Shown one piece after another: positions 8,910-16,616 of a stretch of 38,554 nt of DNA. The first letter of the stretch is position 1. Every line of letters starts with the position of its first letter. A program made the translations under genes and the position numbers. This DNA comes from Rhizobiaceae bacterium (GTDB taxonomy: Bacteria; Pseudomonadota; Alphaproteobacteria; Rhizobiales; Rhizobiaceae): positions 1-38,554 of the forward strand of contig JAHDEP010000002.1 in NCBI GenBank assembly GCA_020628775.1, in the 5' to 3' direction. A model generated the notes under the pieces. It worked only from the letters and a program-made list of their open reading frames with translations, did no database searches and had not been told where the DNA came from.

Positions 8910-9629
8910 TTATTTCAGCATCTGTTGCGCAAATAACAGGATTTGCTCTTCAATATCGCGCCATTGCGCGATCCGAGCTTCTGAAAAACGATACGTTAAG
9001 CGTAACCCTTGACCAAAATTAATATCTCTTTGGCAACCGGCGGAATTTGCAGTTTCGCCGGGGCTGTTTTGCAAGCACTTAATCACATAAGGGCGCTCTT
9101 TAGTGATGTTCTCCATGTATAGGATTTCACCGCTATAAGATGATTGAGGGCTCATTTTGTAAAATACAAGCCCGTTTGGGCCAGCATTTGGTGCGCCTTG
9201 AATGAAATTGCGATAAATGGGTTCAAATCTTGAAGACATATCAACTTGATCTTTTGAATAACCAATATCGATAAAGATCAGCGATGAATTGGCATCAATA
9301 CTGTTGAACTTGTCTTTGGTGGCTTCGCTATATCCTGCCATTTCAGGCCAAGAAAGATAGAGTTTTACCCCATCGGCCACACCATTTCGTCTCTGGCTAT
9401 CAAAGCGGATTGCGTTGGCGGAAACATTAAGCCTGTTCTCACCCATAATAATTGAATACCGCTGAAGGTCATCTGTGTGCCCAGCTTTAACTATCGAACC
9501 ACTGAAATATTTCCCACCCAGATGGATGACCAATGTTACCAACAGCAATATCGCAACCACAAAAGCGACACGCCAGGCAAATTTTGGTGTGATAAGTGGT
9601 TTGTGCGAGGGGTTATTCGTCTCATTCAT
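8910..9629 (-). CDS. Membrane-anchored protein of unknown function
   Basis: 239 residues. One hydrophobic segment at about residues 19-37 follows a short, basic cytoplasmic N-terminus (type II orientation), leaving about 200 residues in the periplasm. The soluble part is rich in beta-type sequence and has two cysteines (in IKCLQNSPGETANSAGCQRD) that could form a disulphide. I do not recognise a domain. It is convergent with hom (12-base gap) and stands alone on its strand. It looks like the conserved hypothetical membrane proteins that sit as single genes in Hyphomicrobiales chromosomes. Confidence 0.7.
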   Translation of the reverse strand: MNETNNPSHKPLITPKFAWRVAFVVAILLLVTLVIHLGGKYFSGSIVKAGHTDDLQRYSIIMGENRLNVSANAIRFDSQRRNGVADGVKLYLSWPEMAGYSEATKDKFNSIDANSSLIFIDIGYSKDQVDMSSRFEPIYRNFIQGAPNAGPNGLVFYKMSPQSSYSGEILYMENITKERPYVIKCLQNSPGETANSAGCQRDINFGQGLRLTYRFSEARIAQWRDIEEQILLFAQQMLK

Positions 9630-9788
9630 TGCTTAGCATTCAGCGATCAGTGGAAACTACACTTTGCGTGTTTAGGGTTGGATTGTGATCAGAATCAACT
9701 TTATGATGGGCAGATTATTCAATTTGATTGTATTGAGCAATGATAACTCATTGTCTTGCAATAAGATGAGGAAAACAGGAGGTCCGAA

Positions 9789-10319
9789 ATGCCGGTTTAT
9801 AGTTTAGACGGGGTTGAACCAAATTTGCCTGAAAAAGGAAGCTATTGGATAGCAGATAATGCTCAGGTCATGGGTAAAGTCACGCTATCGACAGGTGTTG
9901 GCATATGGTTTGGCGCTGTTTTACGTGGCGATAATGAAATGATTTCCATTGGCAAGCGCACCAATGTTCAGGAAAACTGCACATTGCATACCGATATGGG
10001 CTTTCCGCTAGATGTCGGCGAGGGCTGTACGATTGGGCATAATGCTATTTTACACGGATGTCAGTTGGGGGATAATACGCTCATTGGCATGGGCGCGACG
10101 GTTTTAAACGGCGCTAAAATCGGCAAAAATTGCATTGTTGGTGCCGGGGCATTGATCACGGAAAATAAGGTGATACCAGATAATTCACTGGTTGTGGGTT
10201 CACCGGGCAAAGTTATACGCCAAATTGACGATAAGACAGAGGCGGCGTTGCGTGAGGGCGCGCAAAACTATGTTGATAATGCTATGAGGTTTGCAAAAGG
10301 GCTGAAGCGGATCGATTAA
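9789..10319 (+). CDS. Gamma-carbonic anhydrase family protein
   Basis: A left-handed beta-helix protein (hexapeptide repeats through most of its 176 residues) of the gamma-carbonic anhydrase family (YrdA/PaaY/CaiE-like). The three zinc-ligand histidines are present as His67 (CTLHTD), His84 and His89 (IGHNAILHG), so metal binding is likely; many members, though, show weak or no CO2 hydration. The protein would form trimers in the cytoplasm. The start is supported by an excellent Shine-Dalgarno sequence, AGGAGG, seven bases before the ATG. It is a single gene, followed by the structured non-coding region at 10320-10486. Confidence 0.9.
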   Translation: MPVYSLDGVEPNLPEKGSYWIADNAQVMGKVTLSTGVGIWFGAVLRGDNEMISIGKRTNVQENCTLHTDMGFPLDVGEGCTIGHNAILHGCQLGDNTLIGMGATVLNGAKIGKNCIVGAGALITENKVIPDNSLVVGSPGKVIRQIDDKTEAALREGAQNYVDNAMRFAKGLKRID

Positions 10320-10338
10320 TCGATCAAGAGATAAAATG

Positions 10339-10461
10339 TGCTGGTCCGCATGGGACAGACGCGGACCAGCAATAACCTGAGCCTTTATAGGGGGGACGAG
10401 GATAAGGTCAGGCTCAGGAAACTGAATTATCCAATATCTTTTTCTGTCCGAGTTCGTCCCC
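10339..10461. ncRNA. Structured non-coding stretch with hairpins and a possible pseudoknot
   Basis: Three exact inverted repeats lie in the gap between two convergent genes. The first is an 11-bp stem, TGCTGGTCCGC (10339-10349) with GCGGACCAGCA (10361-10371). The second is an 8-bp stem, CCTGAGCC (10376-10383) with GGCTCAGG (10411-10418). The third pairs GGGGACGA (10392-10399), inside the loop of the second, with TCGTCCCC (10454-10461) downstream, which would make a pseudoknot. No T-run follows any stem, so this is not a simple terminator. The strand is unknown. It could be a small RNA, a 3'-UTR element or a DNA-level repeat. Confidence 0.4.
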
Positions 10462-10486
10462 GATACTCAATCGACAGATTTATTAC

Positions 10487-11095
10487 TTAGTTGGTTGTAC
10501 CAACAGCTCCGCTATTGCCATTGCCAAGTTTCATCCATGCACCGGCATGTTCCGAAGACTGGCGTTTGATGAAGCGATAACCTGTTTCATGCCACAGTCG
10601 TACATCGTTACGCAGATTATCGAGTACATAGTCACCGTAATCTGTGCGAACTGTCAGTACGGCATGTCCAGAGCCGTCTGGTTGGAGTACAACAGTGATC
10701 AGAAGGTCAGCTGGTGAAAACCCAGCTTTCATCAGACTTGCGCGCTTGAGCAGCACATAATCTTCACAGTCACCCACTGTTCGTGGATATGACCATACTT
10801 CTTCAACACCGTGAATTTGCATATCTGTCAAAGGTTTGATCTTGCGATTAACAGCTGTATTGATCTTAAGCATCTTGTCCCATGCTTTTCTCGTGAGCTG
10901 CATTGGTCCTTGGTCCCGACCGATGACGCCACACTCATTTGGGTTTGCCTTACAAAATTCGTAATGCCCAATAGGTGGATTAGTTTGACTGACTGGACTT
11001 AGAAAATCATGCGCCGCATGAGCGTTACTCATAGAAGCAATTCCAAGTCCTAATAATAGTGCACCTGTTTTTACTGTGCTATTGATGTGAACCAT
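10487..11095 (-). CDS. Bacterial transglutaminase-like cysteine peptidase (BTLCP, C93 family)
   Basis: 202 residues with a Sec signal peptide (hydrophobic 10-22, cleavage after AHA at about residue 27), so periplasmic. The catalytic triad of the family is visible: Cys110 in VGDCEDY, His144 in GSGHAVLTV and Asp159 in YVLDNLR. This is the LapG-related PF06035 group. LapG itself is a calcium-dependent periplasmic protease that releases a biofilm adhesin and is controlled by the c-di-GMP receptor LapD. No LapD or adhesin gene is here, although a PilZ gene lies close by. Many alphaproteobacteria carry several short BTLCPs with unknown substrates. The gene is monocistronic. Confidence 0.88.
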   Translation of the reverse strand: MVHINSTVKTGALLLGLGIASMSNAHAAHDFLSPVSQTNPPIGHYEFCKANPNECGVIGRDQGPMQLTRKAWDKMLKINTAVNRKIKPLTDMQIHGVEEVWSYPRTVGDCEDYVLLKRASLMKAGFSPADLLITVVLQPDGSGHAVLTVRTDYGDYVLDNLRNDVRLWHETGYRFIKRQSSEHAGAWMKLGNGNSGAVGTTN

Positions 11096-11554
11096 TTTCG
11101 TTCTCCCCGTTATGGGAAGGAATATGGCAGCACGCTTTTTACATTGGCCAAATTTTGGCGCTAAAATTCGATGCTAAATATCTGAAAAATAACGATAAAT
11201 TTTAATTGAGTTCAATTCAAATAAGGTTCAATTTTACATCAAATCGAATTCATATTTTCAGAAAAATTAGCTAAATTTGTAGCTACTTTGCCGCAACACT
11301 ATATTTCAAAGGCGGTTGGGCGGGTTGGAATTTTGTTGATTTTTTGAAGAAGTGTGAGGTCCAGCAAGCAATGAACCAAACATGGCAAGTTGATCAAAGC
11401 GCATAAGGATGCGAAAAAGCAGGAAAATAGGGCGCGAAAAAAAATTGAAAAAAGTGAAATTATTTTTCAAATTTGGCGAATTAAATAGATTTGGACCGCA
11501 GAAACTGCGTTTGGAAACTCAATTTATAACGAATTTTAGCGCAATTAGACTGAC
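11096..11554. other. 459-base AT-rich intergenic region, no gene seen
   Basis: It lies between the start of the BTLCP gene and the end of the PilZ gene. It is strongly AT-rich and has long A and T runs. Visible features are two GTTCAATT copies (in GAGTTCAATTCAAAT and AGGTTCAATTTTAC), two TAGCTA copies, and a small hairpin CGCAG-AAA-CTGCG at 11497-11509 without a T-run. The promoter of the BTLCP gene must be at its left end. I see no open frame of useful length and no convincing terminator. Confidence 0.6.
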
Positions 11555-12160
11555 TTAAAGTCTGTTTTCCAGCTCTTCGATTGGCTGAATATTGAGAAAT
11601 TCCATTGAAATACCCGTCTCAAAGTGACGTAATACGCGACCCTGCATGGAGCCGAGCCATATTAATGAGCCAATTTCAGGCCTAACATCGATCTCAAAGG
11701 CGGCACCTGATACGGATAGATCAATAATACGGACAGGATAAGTTCGTCCATCTTCAAGTCTGATCTCAGAATTCATCTTACGCGGCGTTGTACGCTCGTG
11801 ACGACGATCTTCTTCCATGCCAAGTTCGTGCTTATTGGCAAGCCAGGTCAATTGAGCGGCTAATTTATTCTGCTTTCGAGGTGTTGCATTAATGCTAACT
11901 TCAAACCCAGCTTTCGTCACGCTAATCACGTGACCTTCAAGACGGCCGATTTGTTCAATATATGCGATAATTCTTTCGCCATGTTCGGGCAGGTGGGCTG
12001 CTTCTACGAACGCCACAGCAGGAGACATCTTGTTGATGAAGCACTTTTGCTCAGTATAGTCTTCGCGCATCATGCGCCCTTGAAGCTCTACACTTACACT
12101 GTAAAAAGTGTTTGCTTCATCGTTTTCAGTGCCAATATCTCTTCGTGCTGCCGATAGCAT
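11555..12160 (-). CDS. PilZ-domain protein (probable c-di-GMP receptor)
   Basis: 201 residues with a canonical C-terminal PilZ domain: RRHERTTPR at 119-127 gives the RxxxR motif and DLSVSG at 147-152 gives the (D/N)xSxxG motif. Together these bind cyclic di-GMP. The N-terminal half (about 20-100) has the same strand pattern without the arginine motif and may be a degenerate second PilZ-like barrel. There is no membrane segment or output domain, so it would act as an adaptor that binds a partner when loaded with c-di-GMP. It lies about 100 bases downstream of, and on the same strand as, a PAS_5 protein gene. Confidence 0.87.
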   Translation of the reverse strand: MLSAARRDIGTENDEANTFYSVSVELQGRMMREDYTEQKCFINKMSPAVAFVEAAHLPEHGERIIAYIEQIGRLEGHVISVTKAGFEVSINATPRKQNKLAAQLTWLANKHELGMEEDRRHERTTPRKMNSEIRLEDGRTYPVRIIDLSVSGAAFEIDVRPEIGSLIWLGSMQGRVLRHFETGISMEFLNIQPIEELENRL

Positions 12161-12265
12161 TTGACTTTCCCAAACTCTTAACTTTGGTTTTTAAACTAAA
12201 AGACTATGGTTAATAATGTGTAAGTTTTAGCCGTTTTGAACGATATAATTGTAGCAATTTTGGAA

Positions 12266-12877
12266 TTAGTTTTTCAAACCACCATCGATGACAAAAAGAT
12301 GGCCAACTCGTTTGGCATCCTCATCGTTACTGCTGGTTGTGTTTAAAGTTTCAGAACGGCCCAAAGCCTTAAAATCTACAGGTATTGTATCTTTATCGAT
12401 ATGTCGGATCGCTGTGAGCGACATTCCGATAATATGCTTTTTGTTGAGACTAAATTCACTACCCATTTGAGCAAGGGAACCGATCACACGATCAAACTTT
12501 CCGTTTTCGCTCACAAGAGGGAGCAACAACATCTCAAGTTTATTGACGGTGCCCATTGTTGAAAGGCCATCAGCGCAAACAACAAATGGCATTTGTTCAG
12601 ATGCGCATTGCGCTACAATCGTGCTAGGTTTGCGCTCTACACCGTTGAGCCACAGGCCGCTGAATGATTTGCCGCGCAATTCATCACCAAACATAGCGCA
12701 GATGTCACCACCTGCAAGTTTTAGCGATGCAATGTCGCCTGCTAATTCTAGCATAAATATTGAAGGTAGAATGTTGCCAATATAAGCAGGTTCAAACTCG
12801 TGACGAGAAGGGGCGGGGTCATCGCCTCTTAGTTCATTCCAATACTGGAATAGCTCTCTGCTGGTTTGATGTCTCAT
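12266..12877 (-). CDS. PAS_5 (DUF1457) domain protein
   Basis: A single PAS_5/DUF1457 domain protein. The usual start pattern of the family is visible (YWNELRGDDPAPSRHEFEPAYIGNILPSIFMLE). The fold continues through FRGKS-like ELRGKSFSGLW and LLPL. Such proteins are common in alphaproteobacteria, are cytoplasmic and have no known output domain or ligand. The ORF track starts at 12919; I prefer the ATG at 12877 (203 aa), since family members begin only a few residues before the first helix and the extra 14 residues are hydrophobic and atypical. It may be coexpressed with the PilZ gene downstream. Confidence 0.82.
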   Translation of the reverse strand: MRHQTSRELFQYWNELRGDDPAPSRHEFEPAYIGNILPSIFMLELAGDIASLKLAGGDICAMFGDELRGKSFSGLWLNGVERKPSTIVAQCASEQMPFVVCADGLSTMGTVNKLEMLLLPLVSENGKFDRVIGSLAQMGSEFSLNKKHIIGMSLTAIRHIDKDTIPVDFKALGRSETLNTTSSNDEDAKRVGHLFVIDGGLKN

Positions 12878-12959
12878 GACAATAATACTCAATACACTTA
12901 CATGTCCTTGTAAGATCATATCACAAATTGCAATTTATTGGTGATGTATCGGCAAAATG

Positions 12960-13131
12960 GGTGAAAATCCCGCGCGTTAAGGTTAATAAATGGTTTCGCT
13001 TGCTGGTTTTGTAATAGCATGGCATTGTGTTTTCAGGCTTCCAATTGGAATACTAGCACCCCAAATTGACCGAAATTTTGGTCACCGGCCACGTGAGCTT
13101 CTTTAGTGAATTGCTCCGTGGCCTTTTTTTT
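12960..13131 (+). ncRNA. Candidate small RNA or leader RNA ending in a strong terminator
   Basis: A plus-strand terminator (13087-13131) sits in the divergent gap between the PAS_5 gene (minus) and the rhomboid gene (plus), where no plus-strand protein gene precedes it. Upstream are further pairable elements: TGACC (13069-13073 region) with GGTCA about eight bases later, and the palindrome CCAATTGG. The 5' end is a guess, and I cannot point to a clear -35/-10 pair. It may be an independent sRNA or an attenuator in the leader of the rhomboid gene, whose start is 60 bases further on. Confidence 0.45.
13087..13131 (+). terminator. Strong Rho-independent terminator without an upstream plus-strand gene
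   Basis: GGCCACG (13087-13093) pairs with CGTGGCC (13117-13123). After a one-base bulge the stem continues with GAGC/GCTC and an inner TTC/GAA. Eight T residues follow directly. Confidence 0.88.
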
Positions 13132-13148
13132 ATCTTAAAACTGGGATA

Positions 13149-13167
13149 GATAGGCTTAAGGCCTATC
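13149..13167 (+). promoter_or_regulatory. Perfect 7-bp inverted repeat in front of the rhomboid gene
   Basis: GATAGGC-TTAAG-GCCTATC, ending 23 bases before the rhomboid ATG. It could be an operator for a dimeric regulator or a hairpin in the 5' UTR. Confidence 0.4.
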
Positions 13168-13190
13168 CAATTGAAATATCGGAATTTTTG

Positions 13191-13904
13191 ATGAACGAAA
13201 TAAATGAAGAACACCGCGAACCTGCGCAGCCAAATCCTCCGATTTTTAACCTACCTAATGTGATATTGCTTTTTTTATTGATTATGGTGGCCATTCATGT
13301 TGCTCGCGATATGCTGTTATCTGACGAGCAGAACCTTCAAGTGTTAATAAATGGCGCTTTTATTCCTCAAAGATACCTGTTTTCGTTCTCAGATCAGAAT
13401 TTAGCTTATTTTACAACGCCGGTGACTTATTCGTTCTTACATGGCGGATATGGGCACCTTGCGGTCAATAGTCTTTGGCTTGCCGCGTTTGGTGCAGTGG
13501 TTGCACGGCGCTTGGGCGCTGTGCGATTTGTTATCTTTTGGGTTTTGTCTGCAATTGCATCTGCTGCATTTTTTGCAGGGTTAAATTGGGGGCAGGCTGT
13601 TCCCGTAATTGGTGCGTCCGGGGTTGTTTCAGCATTAATGGGCGCTGCGGCTCGTTTTGCCTTTCCTTTGGGTGGCAGGTTTGTGCGTGAAAAGGCTCAC
13701 TTTTTACCGCGTCAATCATTTGCCGATGTTCTGCAAAACAGAACCGTTCTCATATATGTCGGATTTTGGTTTGTAATCAGTCTATTACCCGCAATTGGCT
13801 TTGGCGCATCGTCAAATGCAAGCACAATTGCTTGGGAGGCACATATCGGCGGATTTTTGTTTGGCTTCCTATTGTTTGACCTATTTGATCATAAAGACTG
13901 GTAA
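13191..13904 (+). CDS. Rhomboid-family intramembrane serine protease
   Basis: 237-residue membrane protein with about six helices and the rhomboid catalytic dyad: Ser143 in GASG and His218 in WEAHIGG. The helix-2 HGGYGHLAVN segment (His89, Asn93) supplies the oxyanion-hole residues. It would cleave transmembrane segments of substrates in the inner membrane; substrates are unknown. A charged, proline-rich cytoplasmic N-terminus of about 20 residues comes first. I chose the ATG at 13191, with GGA seven bases upstream, over the TTG at 13188. It follows the candidate sRNA/attenuator and the inverted repeat, so its expression may be controlled in the leader. Confidence 0.92.
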   Translation: MNEINEEHREPAQPNPPIFNLPNVILLFLLIMVAIHVARDMLLSDEQNLQVLINGAFIPQRYLFSFSDQNLAYFTTPVTYSFLHGGYGHLAVNSLWLAAFGAVVARRLGAVRFVIFWVLSAIASAAFFAGLNWGQAVPVIGASGVVSALMGAAARFAFPLGGRFVREKAHFLPRQSFADVLQNRTVLIYVGFWFVISLLPAIGFGASSNASTIAWEAHIGGFLFGFLLFDLFDHKDW

Positions 13905-14044
13905 AAGTTGCATAATTGTCAAAAATGACGGTACACTGTGAGTCTATCGGAAAGGGTGGTTTTCCGAGGTAAGACATTCCCTTTTCGTAGCGGCGCTGCT
14001 TAGCAGCGAGACTTTGAGTTGGTTACAAATATGAGGAGGATGCA

Positions 14045-14476
14045 ATGACTGTTAAACAGATTTTGGATGAAAAGGGCTATAGTGTATCGACTATGGCTGC
14101 GACCGAAACAATTGCCGAAGCAATTGATTTTTTGGCTGGCAACAAATTCGGTGCTGTAGTTGTGTCATCCAAAGGCCAGGAAGTCGCCGGGATTTTATCT
14201 GAGCGCGATATCGTGCGCACAATTTCAGAAAACGGCAAAGATGCGGTGGAATTTCCGATTTCAAAGGTTATGACTAAAAATGTGAAAACCTGTAAAGCCA
14301 CAACAAGTGTGATGGAAGTCATGGAAATCATGACCAAAGGTGGTTTCAGACACATTCCTATTGTTGATGAGGATAAGCTGATTGGTATCATCTCCATTCG
14401 CGATGTGATTAAGCACCGCATGAATGAAGTTGAAAGAGAAGCTGAAGAAATTAAGGCTTATATTGGCGCAGGCTAA
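14045..14476 (+). CDS. Tandem CBS-domain protein
   Basis: 143 residues made of two CBS motifs (about 8-65 and 75-132) and little else. The typical segments AVVVSSKGQEVAGILSERDIV and IPIVDEDKLIGIISIRDVI are visible. Paired CBS domains form a Bateman module that binds adenine nucleotides (AMP, ATP, SAM), so this is probably a free-standing energy-state sensor or regulator of another protein. The start is marked by an AGGAGG sequence five bases upstream. A perfect hairpin CGCTGC-TTA-GCAGCG lies in its leader around 13993-14007. It ends convergent with hisI. Confidence 0.92.
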   Translation: MTVKQILDEKGYSVSTMAATETIAEAIDFLAGNKFGAVVVSSKGQEVAGILSERDIVRTISENGKDAVEFPISKVMTKNVKTCKATTSVMEVMEIMTKGGFRHIPIVDEDKLIGIISIRDVIKHRMNEVEREAEEIKAYIGAG

Positions 14477-14493
14477 CGCCGCTTTTGACGAGA

Positions 14494-14907
14494 TTACTCT
14501 TCAGAAATAAGCGTTGGGTTTGAGGACCCAATGCCATCGACTTTTCGATAAAAGCAAGATTTACGACCCGTGTGGCAGGCGACACCATCGCCTGTCATTT
14601 TTACTTCGATAATAACCGCATCCTGATCGCAGTCTGTGTGCATACTAACAACTTCTTGTAAGTTGCCGGACGTCTCGCCCTTTTTCCATAATTCTTGACG
14701 TGATCTTGAATAATAATGCGCAATACCCGTTTCGATGGTGAGCGCTAAAGCTTCAGCATTCATATAAGCGAGCATAACGATTTGCCCGTCATTGGTATCC
14801 GTGACAACTGTTGTAATGAGGCCTTTTTCATCAAATTTAGGCGTAAAAGGTCCGTCCTGCTCGAGCAGTTTTTTATCACTCGCCGGCGATTTAAAATCGA
14901 TTGTCAT
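14494..14907 (-). CDS. hisI: Phosphoribosyl-AMP cyclohydrolase
   Basis: HisI without a HisE domain: opens the purine ring of phosphoribosyl-AMP in the third step of histidine synthesis. Zinc ligands Cys93, Cys111 and Cys118 ([18 protein letters not shown]) and the magnesium-binding Asp92/94/96 are intact. 137 residues is a usual size for the alphaproteobacterial monofunctional enzyme. It starts five bases after folE and is probably cotranscribed with it, an arrangement often seen in Hyphomicrobiales although the two pathways are not directly connected. Confidence 0.96.
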   Translation of the reverse strand: MTIDFKSPASDKKLLEQDGPFTPKFDEKGLITTVVTDTNDGQIVMLAYMNAEALALTIETGIAHYYSRSRQELWKKGETSGNLQEVVSMHTDCDQDAVIIEVKMTGDGVACHTGRKSCFYRKVDGIGSSNPTLISEE

Positions 14908-14912
14908 GATAA

Positions 14913-15536
14913 TTAGCTTTTGCCGATGGCAGCCATGAACTTCAACTGTTCTTCTTTATCTGAGCGGTATTCGCCAGTGTAAGAAGACGTTAGTGTAATG
15001 GAACCGTGTTTACGGATCCCACGCATTGCCATGCACATATGTTCAGCTTCAACCATCACCGCAACACCTTTTGGCTGAAGTGCTTCCGTGATTGATTGTG
15101 CGATTTGCTCTGTCATAGATTCTTGCGTCTGCAGACGTTTAGCAAAAATATCAACAACACGGGCAATCTTTGAAAGGCCGACGACTTTCCCATCTGGGAG
15201 ATAAGAGACATGCGCTTTACCAATAATTGGCACCATGTGATGCTCACAATGTGAGAAAAACGGAATGTCTTTGATGGTTACAGGACCAGAATAGCCGGAA
15301 ACTTGCTCGAATGTACGAGACAATTCCTCAGCTGGATTTTGCTCATATCCTGCAAACAGTTCAAGATAAGCGTTGACCACACGTTTAGGCGTGTCGAGCA
15401 AACCCTCACGTCCTGGATTCTCGCCAACCCATTTAAGAAGCGTTTCAACTGCCGCCTCAGCCTCTTCGCGGCTAGGTTTTTGGCCGTCTCCAAGCTCCGT
15501 ACTGTTAGCTAAGATATTTTTGACAATCGCGTCCAT
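14913..15536 (-). CDS. folE: GTP cyclohydrolase I
   Basis: GTP cyclohydrolase I (type IA): converts GTP to 7,8-dihydroneopterin triphosphate, the first step to tetrahydrofolate and to queuosine precursors. The zinc site is visible as Cys97 and His100 (SHCEHHMVP) and Cys168 (HMCMAMRG). The C-terminal [11 protein letters not shown] region and the 207-residue length are typical. It heads a two-gene unit with hisI and is divergent from the NifU-like scaffold gene, with a 155-base shared promoter region. Confidence 0.97.
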   Translation of the reverse strand: MDAIVKNILANSTELGDGQKPSREEAEAAVETLLKWVGENPGREGLLDTPKRVVNAYLELFAGYEQNPAEELSRTFEQVSGYSGPVTIKDIPFFSHCEHHMVPIIGKAHVSYLPDGKVVGLSKIARVVDIFAKRLQTQESMTEQIAQSITEALQPKGVAVMVEAEHMCMAMRGIRKHGSITLTSSYTGEYRSDKEEQLKFMAAIGKS

Positions 15537-15691
15537 CTTTAACTCCGAGACCTTAAAGTAGATCGTAATGTTATAACTTAATCAGATTTATTGTAAATCG
15601 TCATTCTGGTATTTATGTGTTTTGTCTTTCTTACACAAGCCACTATATAGTAGGTGTTAGTTGAATTTCGAGTGAATTATTTGGAAATGAT

Positions 15692-16132
15692 ATGATAGAT
15701 AAAGTCTATAATGCAAAGATATTAGAATTTGCAGGAAATATATCCCATATTGGTGCGTTAGAGGATGCGGATGCAGAGGCTATTGCGCACTCCAAACTAT
15801 GCGGCTCGAAGGTTAAAATCTGGCTCAAAGTTTCCGATGGTAAAGTGTCTGATTTCGGTCATGACGTTAAAGCATGCGCTTTGGGGCAGGCGACTTCATC
15901 TATTATGGCAAAACATATTATCGGTTCTACGCCCGATGAATTGCGCGTTGTGCGAGATCAGATGTGGGCTATGCTGAAGGAAAACGGCACGCCGCCTGAA
16001 GGGCGTTTTGAAGATTTGAAATATCTTGAACCTGTTAAAGAATATCGCGCGCGTCACGCTTCTACGATGTTGACCTTTGATGCAGTTGTTGATGCGCTTG
16101 ATCAGATCGAACAGGCAAAAGTTGCCGTTTAG
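15692..16132 (+). CDS. NifU/IscU-like iron-sulfur scaffold family protein (alphaproteobacterial variant)
   Basis: 146 residues with the IscU/NifU N-terminal fold. Two of the three scaffold cysteines are present: Cys37 in KLCGSK and Cys62 in ACALGQATSS. The aspartate after the first cysteine is replaced by serine, and the third cysteine is missing: the place where IscU has its last ligand reads RHASTML. This variant is found beside folE-hisI in many alphaproteobacteria and is annotated as an iron-sulfur scaffold, but cluster assembly has to be questioned with this ligand set. It is followed after eight bases by yidD and is probably cotranscribed with it. Confidence 0.85.
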   Translation: MIDKVYNAKILEFAGNISHIGALEDADAEAIAHSKLCGSKVKIWLKVSDGKVSDFGHDVKACALGQATSSIMAKHIIGSTPDELRVVRDQMWAMLKENGTPPEGRFEDLKYLEPVKEYRARHASTMLTFDAVVDALDQIEQAKVAV

Positions 16133-16140
16133 AACATGTG

Positions 16141-16461
16141 ATGGATAAATCAGATGAAAAACGGTCTTTGTCACGCAATTGGCAGGGCAGTTGGCCAAAA
16201 ACCCCCGGTCGGTTGCTGGGACTTGGTATTATCCGGCTTTATCAGCTGACATTATCAGGATTTATCGGCAATTCATGCCGTCACTTACCCACATGTTCTG
16301 AATATGGATATGAGGCGATTGCGCGCTATGGATTGTGGTCCGGTGGTTGGATGGCAGCGATCCGCATTATCAAATGTGGACCGTTTGGCACGCATGGTCA
16401 TGACCCTGTTCCAGAACAATTATCACCAAAACACCGTTGGTGGTTTCCTTGGCGAAAGTAA
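16141..16461 (+). CDS. yidD: Membrane protein insertion efficiency factor YidD
   Basis: Small YidD family protein (106 aa) with the family signature CRHLPTCSEYGYEAI and the later GPFGTHGHDPVPE. YidD helps YidC to insert inner-membrane proteins and attaches through an amphipathic N-terminal helix. The N-terminal extension of about 25 charged residues is longer than in E. coli but usual in alphaproteobacteria. I use the ATG at 16141; the GTG one codon earlier is possible. Unlike in gammaproteobacteria it is not next to rnpA or yidC but follows the NifU-like gene. Confidence 0.93.
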   Translation: MDKSDEKRSLSRNWQGSWPKTPGRLLGLGIIRLYQLTLSGFIGNSCRHLPTCSEYGYEAIARYGLWSGGWMAAIRIIKCGPFGTHGHDPVPEQLSPKHRWWFPWRK

Positions 16462-16539
16462 ACCTCGGCACAAGCTCGATTTGTTAGCTGTTTGTTTGAT
16501 GGCAAAGTTTGGTCTTTACCTTGCAACTTCATCACGTTA

Positions 16540-16594
16540 AAAGCGGCCAGCTTTAAAGGCTAATTAATATCAACCACCCGCATTTGTAGGCGGG
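16540..16594 (+). promoter_or_regulatory. thrS leader with tRNA-Thr anticodon-like hairpin
   Basis: Two hairpins precede the thrS ribosome-binding site. The proximal one (16577-16594) has a 5-bp stem, CCCGC/GCGGG, and the loop ATTTGTAG. The last seven loop bases read as an anticodon loop: U, U, then UGU (a tRNA-Thr anticodon), then A and G. It ends nine bases before AGGAG. The distal one (16540-16554) is AAAGC-GGCCA-GCTTT. In E. coli, ThrRS represses its own mRNA by binding such tRNA-like hairpins. The match is seen in the sequence; the regulatory role is inferred. Confidence 0.5.
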
Positions 16595-16616
16595 ACTGGA
16601 TACAGGAGCATACACC

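Noticed and set aside
10386-10396. G6 run as an isolated slippery or quadruplex element
   Set aside because: Only one G run; it is better explained as part of the inverted repeats.
11216-11245. GTTC…GTTC in the AT-rich gap as a LexA box
   Set aside because: The spacing between the GTTC copies is not seven bases.
11497-11509. CGCAG-AAA-CTGCG as a terminator of the PilZ gene
   Set aside because: Stem too short and no T-run on either strand.
16304-16540. 78-aa plus-strand ORF overlapping yidD
   Set aside because: Different frame of yidD without a ribosome-binding site; the downstream part is AT-rich leader of thrS.
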